Below are positions 1 through 11,096 of a DNA stretch of 64,000 nucleotides, piece after piece. The stretch's first letter is position 1, and each line of letters begins with the position of its first letter. The position numbers and the translations under genes were made by a program. Origin of the DNA: Oxytricha trifallax (taxonomy: Eukaryota; Ciliophora; Spirotrichea; Sporadotrichida; Oxytrichidae); assembly GCA_000711775.1 (NCBI GenBank), contig ARYC01000083.1, positions 82,721 to 146,720 on the forward strand. Direction: 5' to 3'. The notes under the pieces were generated by a model. The model had not been told where the DNA came from. It ran no database searches and saw only the letters and a program-made list of their open reading frames with translations.

Positions 1-942
1 ACCATAATGCAAAAGGCAGTGGACTTACCTTTGGAAAGCCCAGAGGTACTCTTAAGCCTGAAACTACTAATTTTATCAAAAAGGGTACAGGTACAATGAA
101 AATACCTGAGGGTAAGTTTATTTAGATTTAAGGAAATTTCTTCAAACAGCGATACTCCATTAATTTTTCTACTTCTATCCCTAACGATTTCTCTTAGCTT
201 CTCAATTTAAGTACCAGGATGAAAACAGGAGACCCCCTGTCCCTAAGAAAAATGAATAGCCAATTCATGGATTAGTTTCAGATAAGAACTTTATCGTAGC
301 TAATGCTGTCGAGAATATTTTGGCAGGTAAGAATCGAAAACCGTAGTTTAACATTGGTTTTTGTTTTTAATAAATATTAATTTTTACTTCCACTTTGTTT
401 TCTAAGTTTTTTCTAGAAAAAACCTATAGTTAACTTTTAATAATATAGCTCCAAAACTCCCTTCAAACTCTCAAAAAGACTTCTTGAAAAAGAAAAACTA
501 TGGCAAAGTTCCAGTTTTCTTATAAAAGATTAAGAAAGAAATTGAAGATGAATATTAGCTCGTGAGAGAATTGTAATTAGAGGAAGAAAATCAAAGAGAC
601 CAGTAAAAGTTTCTTTTGCCAGATGATGAGAGACAATAACTCATTAATGCTCTTAAACAAAAATGGGAAGTTATTCACAAAGAGTACTAGCAAATAACTC
701 AAATAAACATAAGTTTAAAATTAATTCTATATTAGTGCTATCGTTAATATGGGTCATTGAATTATTTAAATTAAGTTTTATATCATTCCAACTATATAAC
801 TCACATTCAAAAGATTGACACAATCGGCAAGAAAACTAAGAAAGAATAATGTGAAAAGGAGTTGGCCTAACTTGAGAAAGACATCCAGAAACTTTCAAAG
901 AACTTTATCTTTGTAGACACTACTTCTAATGGATTCTATTGA
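1..942 (+). CDS. enkurin-domain protein, 3' part (5' end outside window)
   Basis: The C-terminal part of a calmodulin-binding adaptor of the enkurin family, which in other eukaryotes sits in cilia/flagella. Reading TAA/TAG as Gln, exons join across two GT-AG introns (112-197, 327-448) and one IES. The last exons show the enkurin-domain signature: KKKNYGKVPVFLQ, then DDERQQLINALKQKW, then IDTIGKKTKKEQCEKEL and AQLEKDIQKLS, ending at TGA 940-942. The domain is at the extreme C-terminus, as is usual for the family. The frame is broken at 694-803 and is restored exactly by removing a pointer-bounded IES, so the germline copy needs DNA rearrangement before expression. The downstream neighbour is convergent. 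Family assignment is confident; the N-terminus and total length cannot be seen. Confidence 0.85.
112..197 (+). other. GT-AG intron 1 of the enkurin gene
   Basis: The intron begins GTAAGT and ends TTCTCTTAG. Splicing joins CCTGAGG to CTTCTCAA and keeps a Pro-Glu-Ala-Ser-Gln reading. There is no direct repeat at the borders, so an intron fits better than an IES. Confidence 0.7.
327..448 (+). other. GT-AG intron 2 of the enkurin gene
   Basis: The intron begins GTAAGAATC and ends AATATAG, in the same phase as intron 1 (after the first base of an Ala codon). It is very AT-rich. It could also contain a small IES, which cannot be distinguished here. Confidence 0.6.
694..803 (+). other. IES with 8-bp pointer ATAACTCA in the enkurin gene
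   Basis: The direct repeat ATAACTCA occurs at 694-701 and 796-803. Deleting one copy plus the intervening DNA (102 bp) joins CAA ATA ACT to CAC ATT CAA in frame and makes the enkurin motif continuous (YQQITHIQKIDTIGKK). The interior is AT-rich and does not read through. This is direct evidence that the window is germline DNA. Confidence 0.85.
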
Positions 943-1151
943 TTTCCCTTAATTCTTCATTAACAATAAGATCAATTGAGATTATTTAGAGAGATTTTAA
1001 TTTTAGATAATAAAACATTCTTTAAGAGATTTAATTTTGTTAATTTTTTTGTGAATTATTCGTTAAATCTTATAATCTGAAACATTTAAGTATTTCATTG
1101 CAAAAATTATTAAAATAATTAAAATTACTACCAGTTTAAATATTACATTAA

Positions 1152-4100
1152 TCACTTATAAGGTAACTATTTCTCAACAAACCTATAATTCTAAGTAATT
1201 TTCCGTTTAGGCGGAGTCTCTGCTTAAATTGTACTTAAATCACTAAGTTTAACTTTATTCTAGTGCTCAGTAATTAACTATTTAATATTATCTTCTGTGA
1301 TTTTCCAATATTCGCTTTTAGTGAAAATTTTCTACCAGATACCTTCTTTATTAGCCTTTATAAGATTCATAAATTTATAGTACAAACTTCGAGATTTAAT
1401 GATTGGTGGTTCTTCTTATTTTTAATGGCTATTTTATGAACCTTTTTAATTTTGGATTTATTACTAGTCATATGATTGATTGTTTTTATTTAAGGGTTAG
1501 TTAGGCGATTGTTTTTACTAAGAATTGTTATTCCCATTTTCTATCACAATGTCAGGATCGTAGGTATTGTGTGTTAAATTCTTTTCTGGGGTCTTGAATT
1601 TGATGTGAGATAAAATTCCAGAAAATTCATCTTCCTTAAGCAGCTTATCTTTAAATACATCTAACATTGAGAGGCAAAACTTGTAGAAATAGGGCCATCC
1701 ATGTAAGAAAAATTCATCATAAAAATCTGCCATCAAAGGAAGTGGAATAATATTTGAGAACAAACAAAATATCCAATCTGATGCGTACATTTACACTTCA
1801 ATTGAATATAGATCCTATATCAAAATAAAATTTAATGTATCTTACAAAGTGAGTGTGCAGATCTTTTATATGCGTTTCTATCATTTTATCAAGTACATAG
1901 CAATGTTTGTAAAGTCCAGGTAAATTTGGCTCGAATATATCCCTTAATTCAAATTCCTCTATTAAAGCGACAAACATCCAGAATGCTATTTCTTCATTAC
2001 AGTGATAAAGCATAGATCCCACTATGAAATTCATTCCTTAAACATAACCTTAAATATAAAATAATGAATTTTTCAAACCTAACTTCGGATCGTACTTGGA
2101 GAAAGCCAATAAAACTCTCTTCAATTAGTTTTGACCCTGAATCTCTTAAAATTATGGACATTTTGGAAATGTTCGATTCAAGTCTTTCAATATTTAGTCT
2201 TCATAAGTACTTAGCTCGTCACAATCAATCAATGAATAATACAGAGATCTCATTCTGCCTATGTCAATTTCTCTTGATCTGTTTAAATCTTAAAACCACT
2301 TCATTGCCCTAGAACAACCATAGTTAACGTTTTCCAATCTAGGACAATTGCAGCTAAATATAGGCTAAGTTTCATTTTATTTGAAGTAAACTTATCTTCC
2401 TTGCTTATCGTTCACAGCTGAAGAGTTAAGTAACGAATAATTCTACATATTTTCAAGACTAGAGTTTAAGTCATCCTTCATAATTTCTTTATTGGGAGAG
2501 CATTCATTCATTATTGGAGAATAAATATCTCCATAATTAGTCAATTATCGATTATCTTTGTTATTTAGAGTATCTATTGCAGTTTAAAAGTCTTTCTAAT
2601 TATTTGTTTCAATTTAAATTGGATTTAAGATCTAGCCAGTTGTTTAGATTGACGTGTTACGACGAAATAAATTTTTAACTCTACTAAAGAAATTTGACCC
2701 GTTTTGACTAATGTCCTAGTCAACTGTTGAATTCTAATCGATCTTAGTGCTTGCTGAATTATTCATAGGGTTTTAGTTTATTAAAATAATAGAAAAAAGT
2801 ACAAACAATTTTACTTATCACTAAATTAGCTTTCTCTACAACTGAATTTCTTCCATCTTCAGCAACTTCACTATGTATAGTTTAATTTTCTCCATCATTA
2901 TGTGGGTTCTTTTAAGTTAATGATCTCTATTTAATAATATTATTTACATGCTCAATGCTTGAATTTTCATCAGGAATAAATATATTATTGAAAGGTATCT
3001 GAGAATCCTTTATAAACTAAGCATCTCTAGGTCGATTAGCTATCTAATTATATTCTTTTTCATATTCATATAAATGTGGTTGCATATCAATTACTTTGAT
3101 AGGGTGATTTGGATTTTAATAGAGTTAAGGGTTGTTCTATGCAAGCTTGTTTTTATAGTAATTTACGAAATTCTGAGAGCTCACATCAAAAGAACCAATC
3201 CTCTTTTACATACCTTTAGGACTTTATCTTGAAGCTGGAACATGATTAAAAGCATAATTCTGAGTTTTAGTTTACTTCAAGCTCCCTCTGTATTTAAAAA
3301 TACTTAATAAATAACATAATAAACTGTGGTTAGAATCTTAGGCTAGCAAACTCTTCTTAACAGATAACTCTCTAACATCTTGAGCTCTCTATTTCATTGG
3401 CTATTCCATCTTTTTGCCAGAACCTTTCAAATCACTCTATGAAGAACTTTTCATAAATACAATTAACTTTATGAATTTTTACATATAAAAATTTAAGATT
3501 TAACAGTTGACTTAGGTTAGGCAAGCGATCTTTAAGAATGATGATTGTTATTTGTAGGAGTTTGAATATTATTTAGAACAGAGTTTATTGTAAAATTATT
3601 GATTATCCTTGAGTTATTTTGGATGTTACTTTGGTTTACTTAGCTGCTAAGACTTTCAAGGTCAACTTAAAATTATGGAACATTAGAGGGAGAGTGCCTT
3701 TCAAATCCATTTTTAATCACTACTGATGAGTTATAAACTTAAGCTGCCATCTAATTATTGGACCTGACAGTAGCGCCTTCTATTGATAAATCTCTTGTGA
3801 GTTTAAAGTTAGGGCTTTAAGTTAGTTGATGAGCTTTTAGAGATTGGTTCAATTCATTAGCTTTCTACTGGTTATAAGATTTCATTGTTTATAGAGGGCG
3901 ATTTGCTGACAGAATTCTCTTATCAGTACTTTTATGATTTTATGTTGAATAATTCTCTACTAAAATGCCGTCGGGTTATCTAGATCTTTCAAAGTTAACC
4001 ATTAAATTTTTAGGTGTGGGCTTCATCATAGTAAACTCAAGTGAGCTTGCACAAACTAATTCCAAGTTCTTAGTATTTTTTTATTAAGAATTAAATTTCT

Positions 4101-5859
4101 TTTCTGAGAGATTCTTTTCATTAGGATTTCCTTAATTTACAAATGAAGCAGCATTTTTTACAATCATAGGTTTGGAAACCATAGATTGATTTTTATTGTT
4201 ACTTCTTGCTTCTTTGTATTGAGCTCTGTATGTATTTACTTCAAAATATTCGCTCTTCTCATTCTATTAAAGTAGAAAAAATTAATATAAATAATCTTAA
4301 CTAAAATGTGATAAAGAAAAATTTTTATATCGTCAATAATTAGTTGGCCACTATGGACTTATTAACGATTATTCATTCATCGATTGCTCAAGTATAGTGA
4401 GATGTGGATCTTAAATGCTTAAATTTGTATTCACTCCTAATTTGGAATTATTATTTTAATGATTCTTACTCATAAACATAAGTGCATCTAGCACTGCTTA
4501 TTTATTTTTACTTTATGTAGATAAATTTGTTTGATTTTGTTTTAATTGACCATTGATATTGTTACTTATTTGCTTATTAGTTGTACTAAGGGGATTCTTG
4601 AATAATTATTATTCATAGAGATTATTTGCAGTTTAATTATTGTTTTAAGAGGTGGCATTATTGAAAGTGTCGATCATTAACCTATATTAATTCGTGTTTT
4701 ATTTCAAGCTTGAACTATTTATGTTCTTTGTGTTTGACTTTTTCTTTTTTCCTAATGATGGCTATTTTGAAGCCAAACCCTAACGGGGTGTGATTTTATT
4801 CTTTTAAGGTTTCTTCTCTATTGATTCATAATTACATTAAAGAAAGACTTAATAAATATGCGATTCATGTCTAATACTTAAACTGTGAGTATGCTGGCTT
4901 GTTAGATTATTCATGGGATTATTAATGGTATTTTATCTTGATCTATCTTCAAGAAGGCCGCACTGCGATGGTGCCAAAATTGGAGTTGTCTATTTGTCTC
5001 TCTTCATTTAATTTAACTTCTTTATTTCTTGATCAATCAAAACATTGTACTATTGCATTAATCTTTGAGGTTTAGTACCAGGTTTTCTTGTCATATCAAT
5101 GAGTAAAGTATGAGCTATTTGAGAAGGTTTATTAGCTTGACTATTTTGAGAAGTCTTTGGAGGTTCTTTCTATCTTATCATATCCTGACCATTTATGTTT
5201 ACTTATGTAAATTTTTCATAATCAAAATCCACTTCATTGCTATCAAGAATCTAGCTTTTAATTTCTGTAGTCTTTGAATCTTATTTTCCCATGCTTAATC
5301 TAGGTTAAAATTGTGACAACTGTTATTCCATATTCTGAGATGATCTCACTGAAAATTAAGGTGCATAAACTTATGAATTTTATTTACTTAGCATATTTTT
5401 CTGCTGTCTGTTCGTAGCTGTATTATTTCCATTGCTCATTGCAAATATTGTTGCTGAATTAGACATAGCATCATTCGAGGAATGATCATTTTCCTCTAGG
5501 GATGAGAGACTTTAATTGGAGAACGATGATATTTGGGATTTATAGTTATCATTGTTTCCATTAAGCCTTGGTTGTAAGCTCTCTCTAAACAAGAATGAAT
5601 CTCTTTCTTGTGCTATAGATGGAGATGACTCATTCATAGTCTTGAGAAGATTTGAAGACTTTTATGGGGAAGGCTACTCTATTTTTATAGTTCTTTCTCC
5701 TCTGAAAGCTGGGTGTAGAGAATTTGAAGCTTATTAAAATATGTCAATGTTTTGAACTTTATCAAAGGACCTAAACTAAATTGCAACCTAATTATTATTT
5801 TATTTTGGTGGCTTTTCCGGGGAGGGCTTTATTTAGGATAAATTCACTTAAGTTTTCAT
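1152..5859 (-). CDS. TBC (Rab-GAP) domain protein with long Gln/Asn-rich N-terminal region
   Basis: A GTPase-activating protein of the TBC family, expected to act on Rab GTPases in membrane traffic. The start is ATG at 5859-5857; the frame is followed line by line to TGA at 1154-1152. The first roughly 1,000 codons are low complexity, rich in Asn, Gln and Ser. The TBC domain follows near the C-terminal third: DLNRTFP, then LLAFSKYDPKLGYVQGMNFI, EEIAFWMFVALIEE, MYASDWIFCLFSNIIP and YDEFFLHGWPYFYK. The usual second-finger YxQG is present (YVQG); the upstream IxxDxxR arginine finger fits ILKDLNR. The frame is interrupted by one 31-bp intron and four short IESs (separate entries), whose removal restores it perfectly. 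It is convergent with the enkurin gene and in tandem with the transporter upstream. Domain call very likely; the low-complexity part has no recognisable domain. Confidence 0.85.
1815..1845 (-). other. 31-bp GT-AG intron in the TBC gene
   Basis: On the minus strand it begins GTAAGATAC and ends GATATAG, in phase 0. Removal joins CAC TTT to GAT CTA TAT, linking the two halves of the TBC domain. The borders carry no pointer repeat, so it is called an intron rather than an IES. Confidence 0.7.
2046..2080 (-). other. 30-bp IES (pointer AGGTT) or mini-intron in the TBC gene
   Basis: AACCT (AGGTT on the gene strand) occurs at 2046-2050 and 2076-2080. Deleting one copy plus the spacer gives DPKLGYVQGMNF, the TBC catalytic Gln loop. 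The same 30 bp could be spliced as GTTTG...TTTAAG, so IES and intron cannot be separated from sequence alone. Confidence 0.65.
2757..2828 (-). other. 67-bp IES (pointer TAATT) in the TBC gene
   Basis: AATTA occurs at 2757-2761 and 2824-2828. The reading frame shifts across it. Removing one copy plus the interior joins GAG AAA GCT AAT to TCA GCA AGC in frame. Confidence 0.75.
3453..3489 (-). other. 32-bp IES (pointer TTTAT) in the TBC gene
   Basis: ATAAA occurs at 3453-3457 and 3485-3489. The gene frame hits TGA inside. Removal yields AAA TCT TAA ATT TTT ATG AAA AGT, open on both sides. Confidence 0.7.
4259..4378 (-). other. 114-bp IES (pointer GAATGA) in the TBC gene
   Basis: TCATTC occurs at 4259-4264 and 4373-4378. 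The interior contains an in-frame TGA and is highly AT-rich. Removal joins ATG AAT to GAG AAG AGC GAA in frame. Together with the other IESs this shows a non-scrambled germline gene. Confidence 0.75.
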
Positions 5860-5992
5860 TTTATTGATTATGTTAATTTATTTCTCTTTAAAATGTAAAT
5901 AATATTAGATTTATATTTTGATAAGTTTGAATGAATTAAGAAACATAAAATTCAATTAATTATTCATACACTCAATTCCTTATCATGACCAC

Positions 5993-7807
5993 TCAATCAA
6001 TAGACCTAAAGTATGTGAATGTAGAATACCCAAAAGTAAAAACTGTTAAAATCATCATAATGGTGGGAACCATCAATTCATACCTCATTTGAGAAAATAC
6101 AGGTATTAATAAACATGAAAGTCTCTAAATATTGTCTATTGAATACATTGCTCTAAAGTACTAGTCTTTTGAATCAAAGAGCTTTTTACCTTAACCTTCC
6201 ACCCAATCAAATTTTAGATCCAAAAATAGCTTTTATAATAGTTATTAGTAAAGGATATAGATTTAAGTATACACTGTAATTAATTAATGAGCTTCAGATG
6301 AAAGACTAAGACTGCAATTAAGTAGTTATTCTTATCATACTATTCATCATGTGAAAGGTAAGGTAATAAAATTAAGATCAACGTCACGGTTAAAGTACCT
6401 AACGCATAAAAACTAGCGACTTAATAGATAAAGGTCTCCTTATACTTCTTTTATTACATATGTTGCCAAATCAGTGCTATTACATCAGCTAATGATACAA
6501 TGAAAGTATTTAGGTACAAAGACCCAATCATATTATTCATACCAAAGTTCAATCCTACATTGCACATATGGACTGCTGATATGATAAGAGCAACGAAAAT
6601 GAACTAAAACTGCAATTCTCTGTTTTATTAAATGGTTTGAAGAACTGATTTTTAATTTTTGTGACTTGCTAAGAATTTCTGAACTTCCTCGTTTTTGACT
6701 TTCTTCTCATCTTCCTTATGAAGTTAGTATCCCTCTAAAGTGGTTTCTTGAAATGCTGTTGTAAAACCGCCTTCTTCATCAGGTAAAGCTATATGAATAA
6801 ACATGCATATCAAACAATGTGTAAAAAATATCATTAAGTAATGAAATTTAATTTATAATATCAGCTAAAGTAAAAGCAAATAGTAAAGCATTTCTATGAC
6901 TGTCATTTCAAAATACCAAAATGCTATTACTATAAAGAATGGACTAAGGGCTTTAAGGACTGAAAGTATGTTATGATATGTGTCAAGTTTGTCACTTGGT
7001 ACATTGTCATAAATCAAATGTGAGCCCATATGGTCTTGACTATTAAACATAATTCCAAGTGCGAATAAACTCAAGAGAAAAATTAGTTTATTCTCTATGT
7101 TCATCAAAACGATATAAATCATAGTGGTAAAGAAACTCGTGAAAATAAGGCTATATTTCCTACTCAAGAGCTCAGTCTTTCTTCTTATAATTGCCTATTC
7201 AAAAAGCATACCTGCTAGAAATAGAGTCGCACTCATTCCAATATAAAATACTTCATTATGACAATTAAGCTGTAATTGCATATACCAATTTCTTATGTTT
7301 TCTGGTTGCCTGGGAATTAAATATTGCTATGTGTTAAGTTCACAGACTTATTTTATCTCACATAATTCCCATACCTATTACGCCCTTCCAGTATTTTATA
7401 ATAAGCCAGACTGAGGAAGATTATTGAGAATAGGGATGGATTTCATTTAGTCTTTTCGACCACAATAAAATACTTGAGGTTCCTCGAAAAAGAAACCAAA
7501 ACCTGCGTAGATTAAGTGTGATTGAAATCTTTATATTATGATTACTATTGAAATCAGATACTAATATACTCCACAATTAAATAATTGAGGTCATTGTTAT
7601 CTGTAAAAAAATAGACAAACACATAGTTAAATTTAAACAATCTCTTGGAGAATTGGAATTGCTATCATTATCATGGTTATTATGATTACTGTAATATCCA
7701 TTTTAATCCAAATACTTTTATATAGAATTTGCAGATCTATCTCTACGTCTAGCAGTATCCTTTATTAAATTTTATACAAATCATTAAACTTACCCTTTAC
7801 TGTTCAT
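5993..7807 (-). CDS. MFS transporter, SLC22/organic-cation-transporter-like
   Basis: A multi-pass membrane protein of the major facilitator superfamily. Start ATG 7807-7805; a 45-bp intron (7749-7793, GTAAGT...CTGCTAG) follows codon 4. A hydrophilic Asn/Asp/Ser-rich N-terminus precedes TM1 (YQYLISIVIII), then a large Cys-containing loop, NWYMQLQLNCHNEVFYIGMS and further helices (SATLFLAGMLFE, FTSFFTTMIYIVLM, FLLSLFALGIMF). After a cytoplasmic loop, NVGLNFGMNNMIGSLYLN and FIVSLADVIALIW resemble the C-terminal half of SLC22-type carriers. The last helix is VPTIMMILTVFTFGY and the stop is TGA 5995-5993. Two or three short frame breaks (near 7590, 7620-7660 and 6285) look like further small introns/IESs; borders were not all fixed. 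Substrate unknown. Confidence 0.7.
7749..7793 (-). other. 45-bp GT-AG intron near the 5' end of the MFS gene
   Basis: It begins GTAAGTTT and ends CTGCTAG on the gene strand. Removal joins ATG AAC AGT AAA GG to A CGT AGA GAT in the frame of the Asn/Asp-rich N-terminus. Confidence 0.65.
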
Positions 7808-8058
7808 TAAAAATTAATATTATAAAAGTTTAAATTTGTAAATATAAATTATAAGTTCTGGGGAAAGAAGCCTCTCTCTTGATTGATAATTTTATTAATA
7901 TTCGTTCATGAATTTAAAATTATTACAGTTAATTATAATTTATTATAAACATATTCCTATAGAATATTAGCATTCCTTATTATCCTTTAATTTCATAAAT
8001 CGAGAAATAAAAAGAATTGCTTAAAATAGACAAATCTTACAAAAATAAAAACTATTTC

Positions 8059-10874
8059 TCATAACAAAATTTCAATGTTAACTTTATTTGTGAATTTCAT
8101 TCTGAATAAATTGTACCTATTAGTAATAATCATGTTCTCTTGTAAATTGTATTTTTGCAAATTGGGACAGCTTTTTATTATACTTATTAAAGCTTGAGCA
8201 GAGAAATCATTTAATTCGTTGTTACTCAAATCTAGATCCTCAAGCTAATTATGGGGCATAGTCTCGTAATGTTGGCTCAGAGCTAATATTAAATTGATAT
8301 AATATAAATTAATAAGCTTTTGCTCCTTCGAATTTAATTTTGTTATTTGACAAGGCACCCACCCTTATTTCTAAGAATCAAAGGTTTAGTGGTTTATTTT
8401 TTTCTAAATTGACTTCACAAATAAAAATATATTTTACTCATAAATCAATCAAAACCCACCCATATTGATATTTTTTCTTGTTTTTCTAAATAAAATTGGT
8501 CATATTGAGATACCAATTTTTAAAATAAATAAATAATAAATTTTGCTGTTAAAAATGATGATAAAATAAATTTATAATAAGAGTTTTTAATATAAGCTAT
8601 ATATTTTTTATTTACTTTAGAAAAATTGGTATTAATATAATTGAAAAGAAATAAATTAAATTAAAATGCATACAGGAAATCTAATTGTGCAGCCTAGACA
8701 AATTTAAGGTTCTTAATTACCAATTAAAAGCCAATACTAATTATTTTAAAATCTTATCTTGTATTTTGCATAGTTTCAAATTCAATGTTTATAAAACCCC
8801 ATAGATCAATTAAGACATGAGAATTGGGGTTAAGAACAATTAAATTAAGAATTAATTATTATTGGTGTATAATTGTAATGTTTTGGCTAATTATTAAAAC
8901 TATTGGCTCGATTAATTGTCCTTATAAAATAATCCAATCAGAGTGTGTATATTTGATTTTAGCCTAATTATTTATATTATTAGCCAATTATAATTAATTT
9001 TTAATCTAATTGTTCTTAACTCCTATCCTCGCTTCTTCATTGATCTATGAGGTTTTAACATAGGCATCATAAACATACATAATCATTAAGTGAATATTAA
9101 TTCAAAAATTATTGCCTTTTATTTTGTTATTATTACACAATTTATAGTTTACCTATTTCCTCTGCAACAATTTTAGTTAACGCTGGGTCAACAAATTTAT
9201 TATATTAAAACTTAAGCTCTTTCAATGTGAAATTGTTCAAAATGAATTATTTCGCATCATACAACCCGTCTTCTGTTAGTTAATTAGCAGAGAGGTCTAG
9301 ATAGGTCAACTTACTAAGAGTCAAAAGAATTGGTGTTAATTGTTTTAGAAAGTTGTTGCCGAAGTGATTTCTTGAGATATTTAAGTAGTTTAGGTTGTTC
9401 AGTTGACTTATAGGGCTTAATGCTGCTAAAAATTGATCAATATTAAAGTAAATGAAATATAAAGATAATTATAGTTCCATTATTAATACTAAATTGATCA
9501 CAGAAGGAAGCATATTATAAATCTGTCTATGCAGGCATAACTTCTTCAAGAGTTAACCTGGTAATATTTGAACAGCTCAATATCATAGAATGAAGTTGCT
9601 TAAGACCCTTCATATTGAATTTATGTTTTTCAAAAGTAAGGGCTTCTAAGTGAAAGCTACTAAATTTAATGAAATAATTGCTTTCTTTTTATTAATCAGA
9701 CTGTATAGCTGTCAATGAAGAGAAGTAGCTACTGCTTAGTATAAAATATAAAATCATATATTATGCTTGCTTCTAAATCTTTTTGATGAAAATATCCAAT
9801 TACATAGTCATTGTAAATATTTAATTTAATAGAGATGATACAAGCTACTTTTAACTTACAAAAGTTAAAGTCAATAATCTTAATATTTATTAAATTTTAT
9901 TTTTAATAAAAATAAAATATCCTTTAGAGTTATCTATTACCGTTTTCTTTATCAATTGGAATATGAGATTTTTTCTTTAGTAAAGGAAAATTTCAAATAA
10001 TATGGCATGTCTTTTTTTTGTGAATCATTTAATTTAGATTTATGACGATGAACAATAATTATTTGATAAAATAAACATTTTTTAAAAAATTTATCTTAAA
10101 TTACCAACAATATATAAACTAACTAATACTTAAACATGGTCTGAAACACCTTCATGATTTCTATGAAATACAATTTCTTTGGTGATAATTTTATTGTTGG
10201 AAGTTATTTCAGATATTTTCCTAATGATTTCTTAGATAGGTTCTTTCTCATTTTGGCATTCTTTTGTATAATCAAAGTCAATTGATATAATTACTTAATC
10301 AAATTCATTGATTTCATTTTCTAGAGTTTCAAAGATTATTTAGGCTTAACCTTTATCTATTTTTTAATAGCGATTTGTGTCATTGAAGTGGGCTTTTATT
10401 TTTAGATTTAACTTGAAACAACTTTATAAGTCATCAATTTAATAAGGTTGAAATAATTTGCTTTAATTCAATTTCAATGATGAAATTCTTATTAAGCATA
10501 ATGTAAAAACAAAGAGTAAAAGTGTTTTAATATAATCATTTAAAATTCACTTATTATTACTTCTACATAAACCCCTTATCTTCAATTTTCTAAACCTTAG
10601 CATAGAATTTGAGCTAAGATTGTTCTAACTTATATACTTTCTTGTTTTCATTAAGTGGATCAAGAATTATTTAGGGCGATATTGTGAATGCCTGTACTTT
10701 GAACATTCCTTGAAACTCATTAAATAAAACTTGCAGAAATTTCTCTGACTTTTTACTCAAAGATCGGAGTAACAAAACCACTTCAAATTTGTAGTTGAAG
10801 GTAAACTGCAAAATCTCATAAGTAATGTATTTGCTCTTTAATTACGGCATAAACCAAGATTGAAAGTTTTCCAT
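8059..10874 (-). CDS. LRR family gene L1 (germline copy with IESs)
   Basis: Germline locus of a leucine-rich-repeat protein; function unknown. Start ATG 10874 (MENFQSWFMPQLKSKYI), stop TGA 8061-8059. Coding blocks seen on the minus strand: N-terminus about 10,545-10,874; a conserved middle segment about 10,085-10,480 (KLNLKIKAHFNDT, KISEITSNNKIITKEIV); about 9,690-9,810 (DYVIGYFHQKDLEAS); about 9,480-9,700; LRRs at 9,130-9,440 (LTYLDLSANQLTEDGL) and 8,060-8,345 (NQLEDLDLSNNELNDFSAQA). Blocks are separated by AT-rich stretches that contain stops and are presumed IESs; one of these holds a MITE-like repeat (8,792-9,057). Homologous block order in L7 supports the gene model. Block borders are approximate. 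Confidence 0.65.
8792..9057. repeat. MITE-like element, family with TAAAACCCCATAGATCAAT ends (copy 1)
   Basis: A 266-bp inverted-repeat element. The left end TAAAACCCCATAGATCAAT and the right end, read on the other strand, TAAAACCTCATAGATCAAT agree; a subterminal block GTTAAGAACAATTA is also inverted. It lies in an IES of L1. A second copy is at 43,181-43,455. Confidence 0.7.
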
Positions 10875-11096
10875 TCGATTGATTAATTAAAATTATGAAT
10901 TTCTTTAAAATTTTAGATTTATTAAATTATTATTTATTTATTTTATTCTAGACATAAGGCTTTTAGCATGATTTACAATGCAAAACCATTAATTTTATGA
11001 CATTTATTGAATATTTTTATATTATAAATGAAATAACTTAGGACCTTGTTATTTGTTAATCTATGATTAATATTTAAACTTATATCCCAGTTTCTT

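Noticed and set aside
2064-2312. Plus-strand 82-codon frame
   Set aside because: Antisense shadow of the TBC domain, which has strong motif support on the minus strand.
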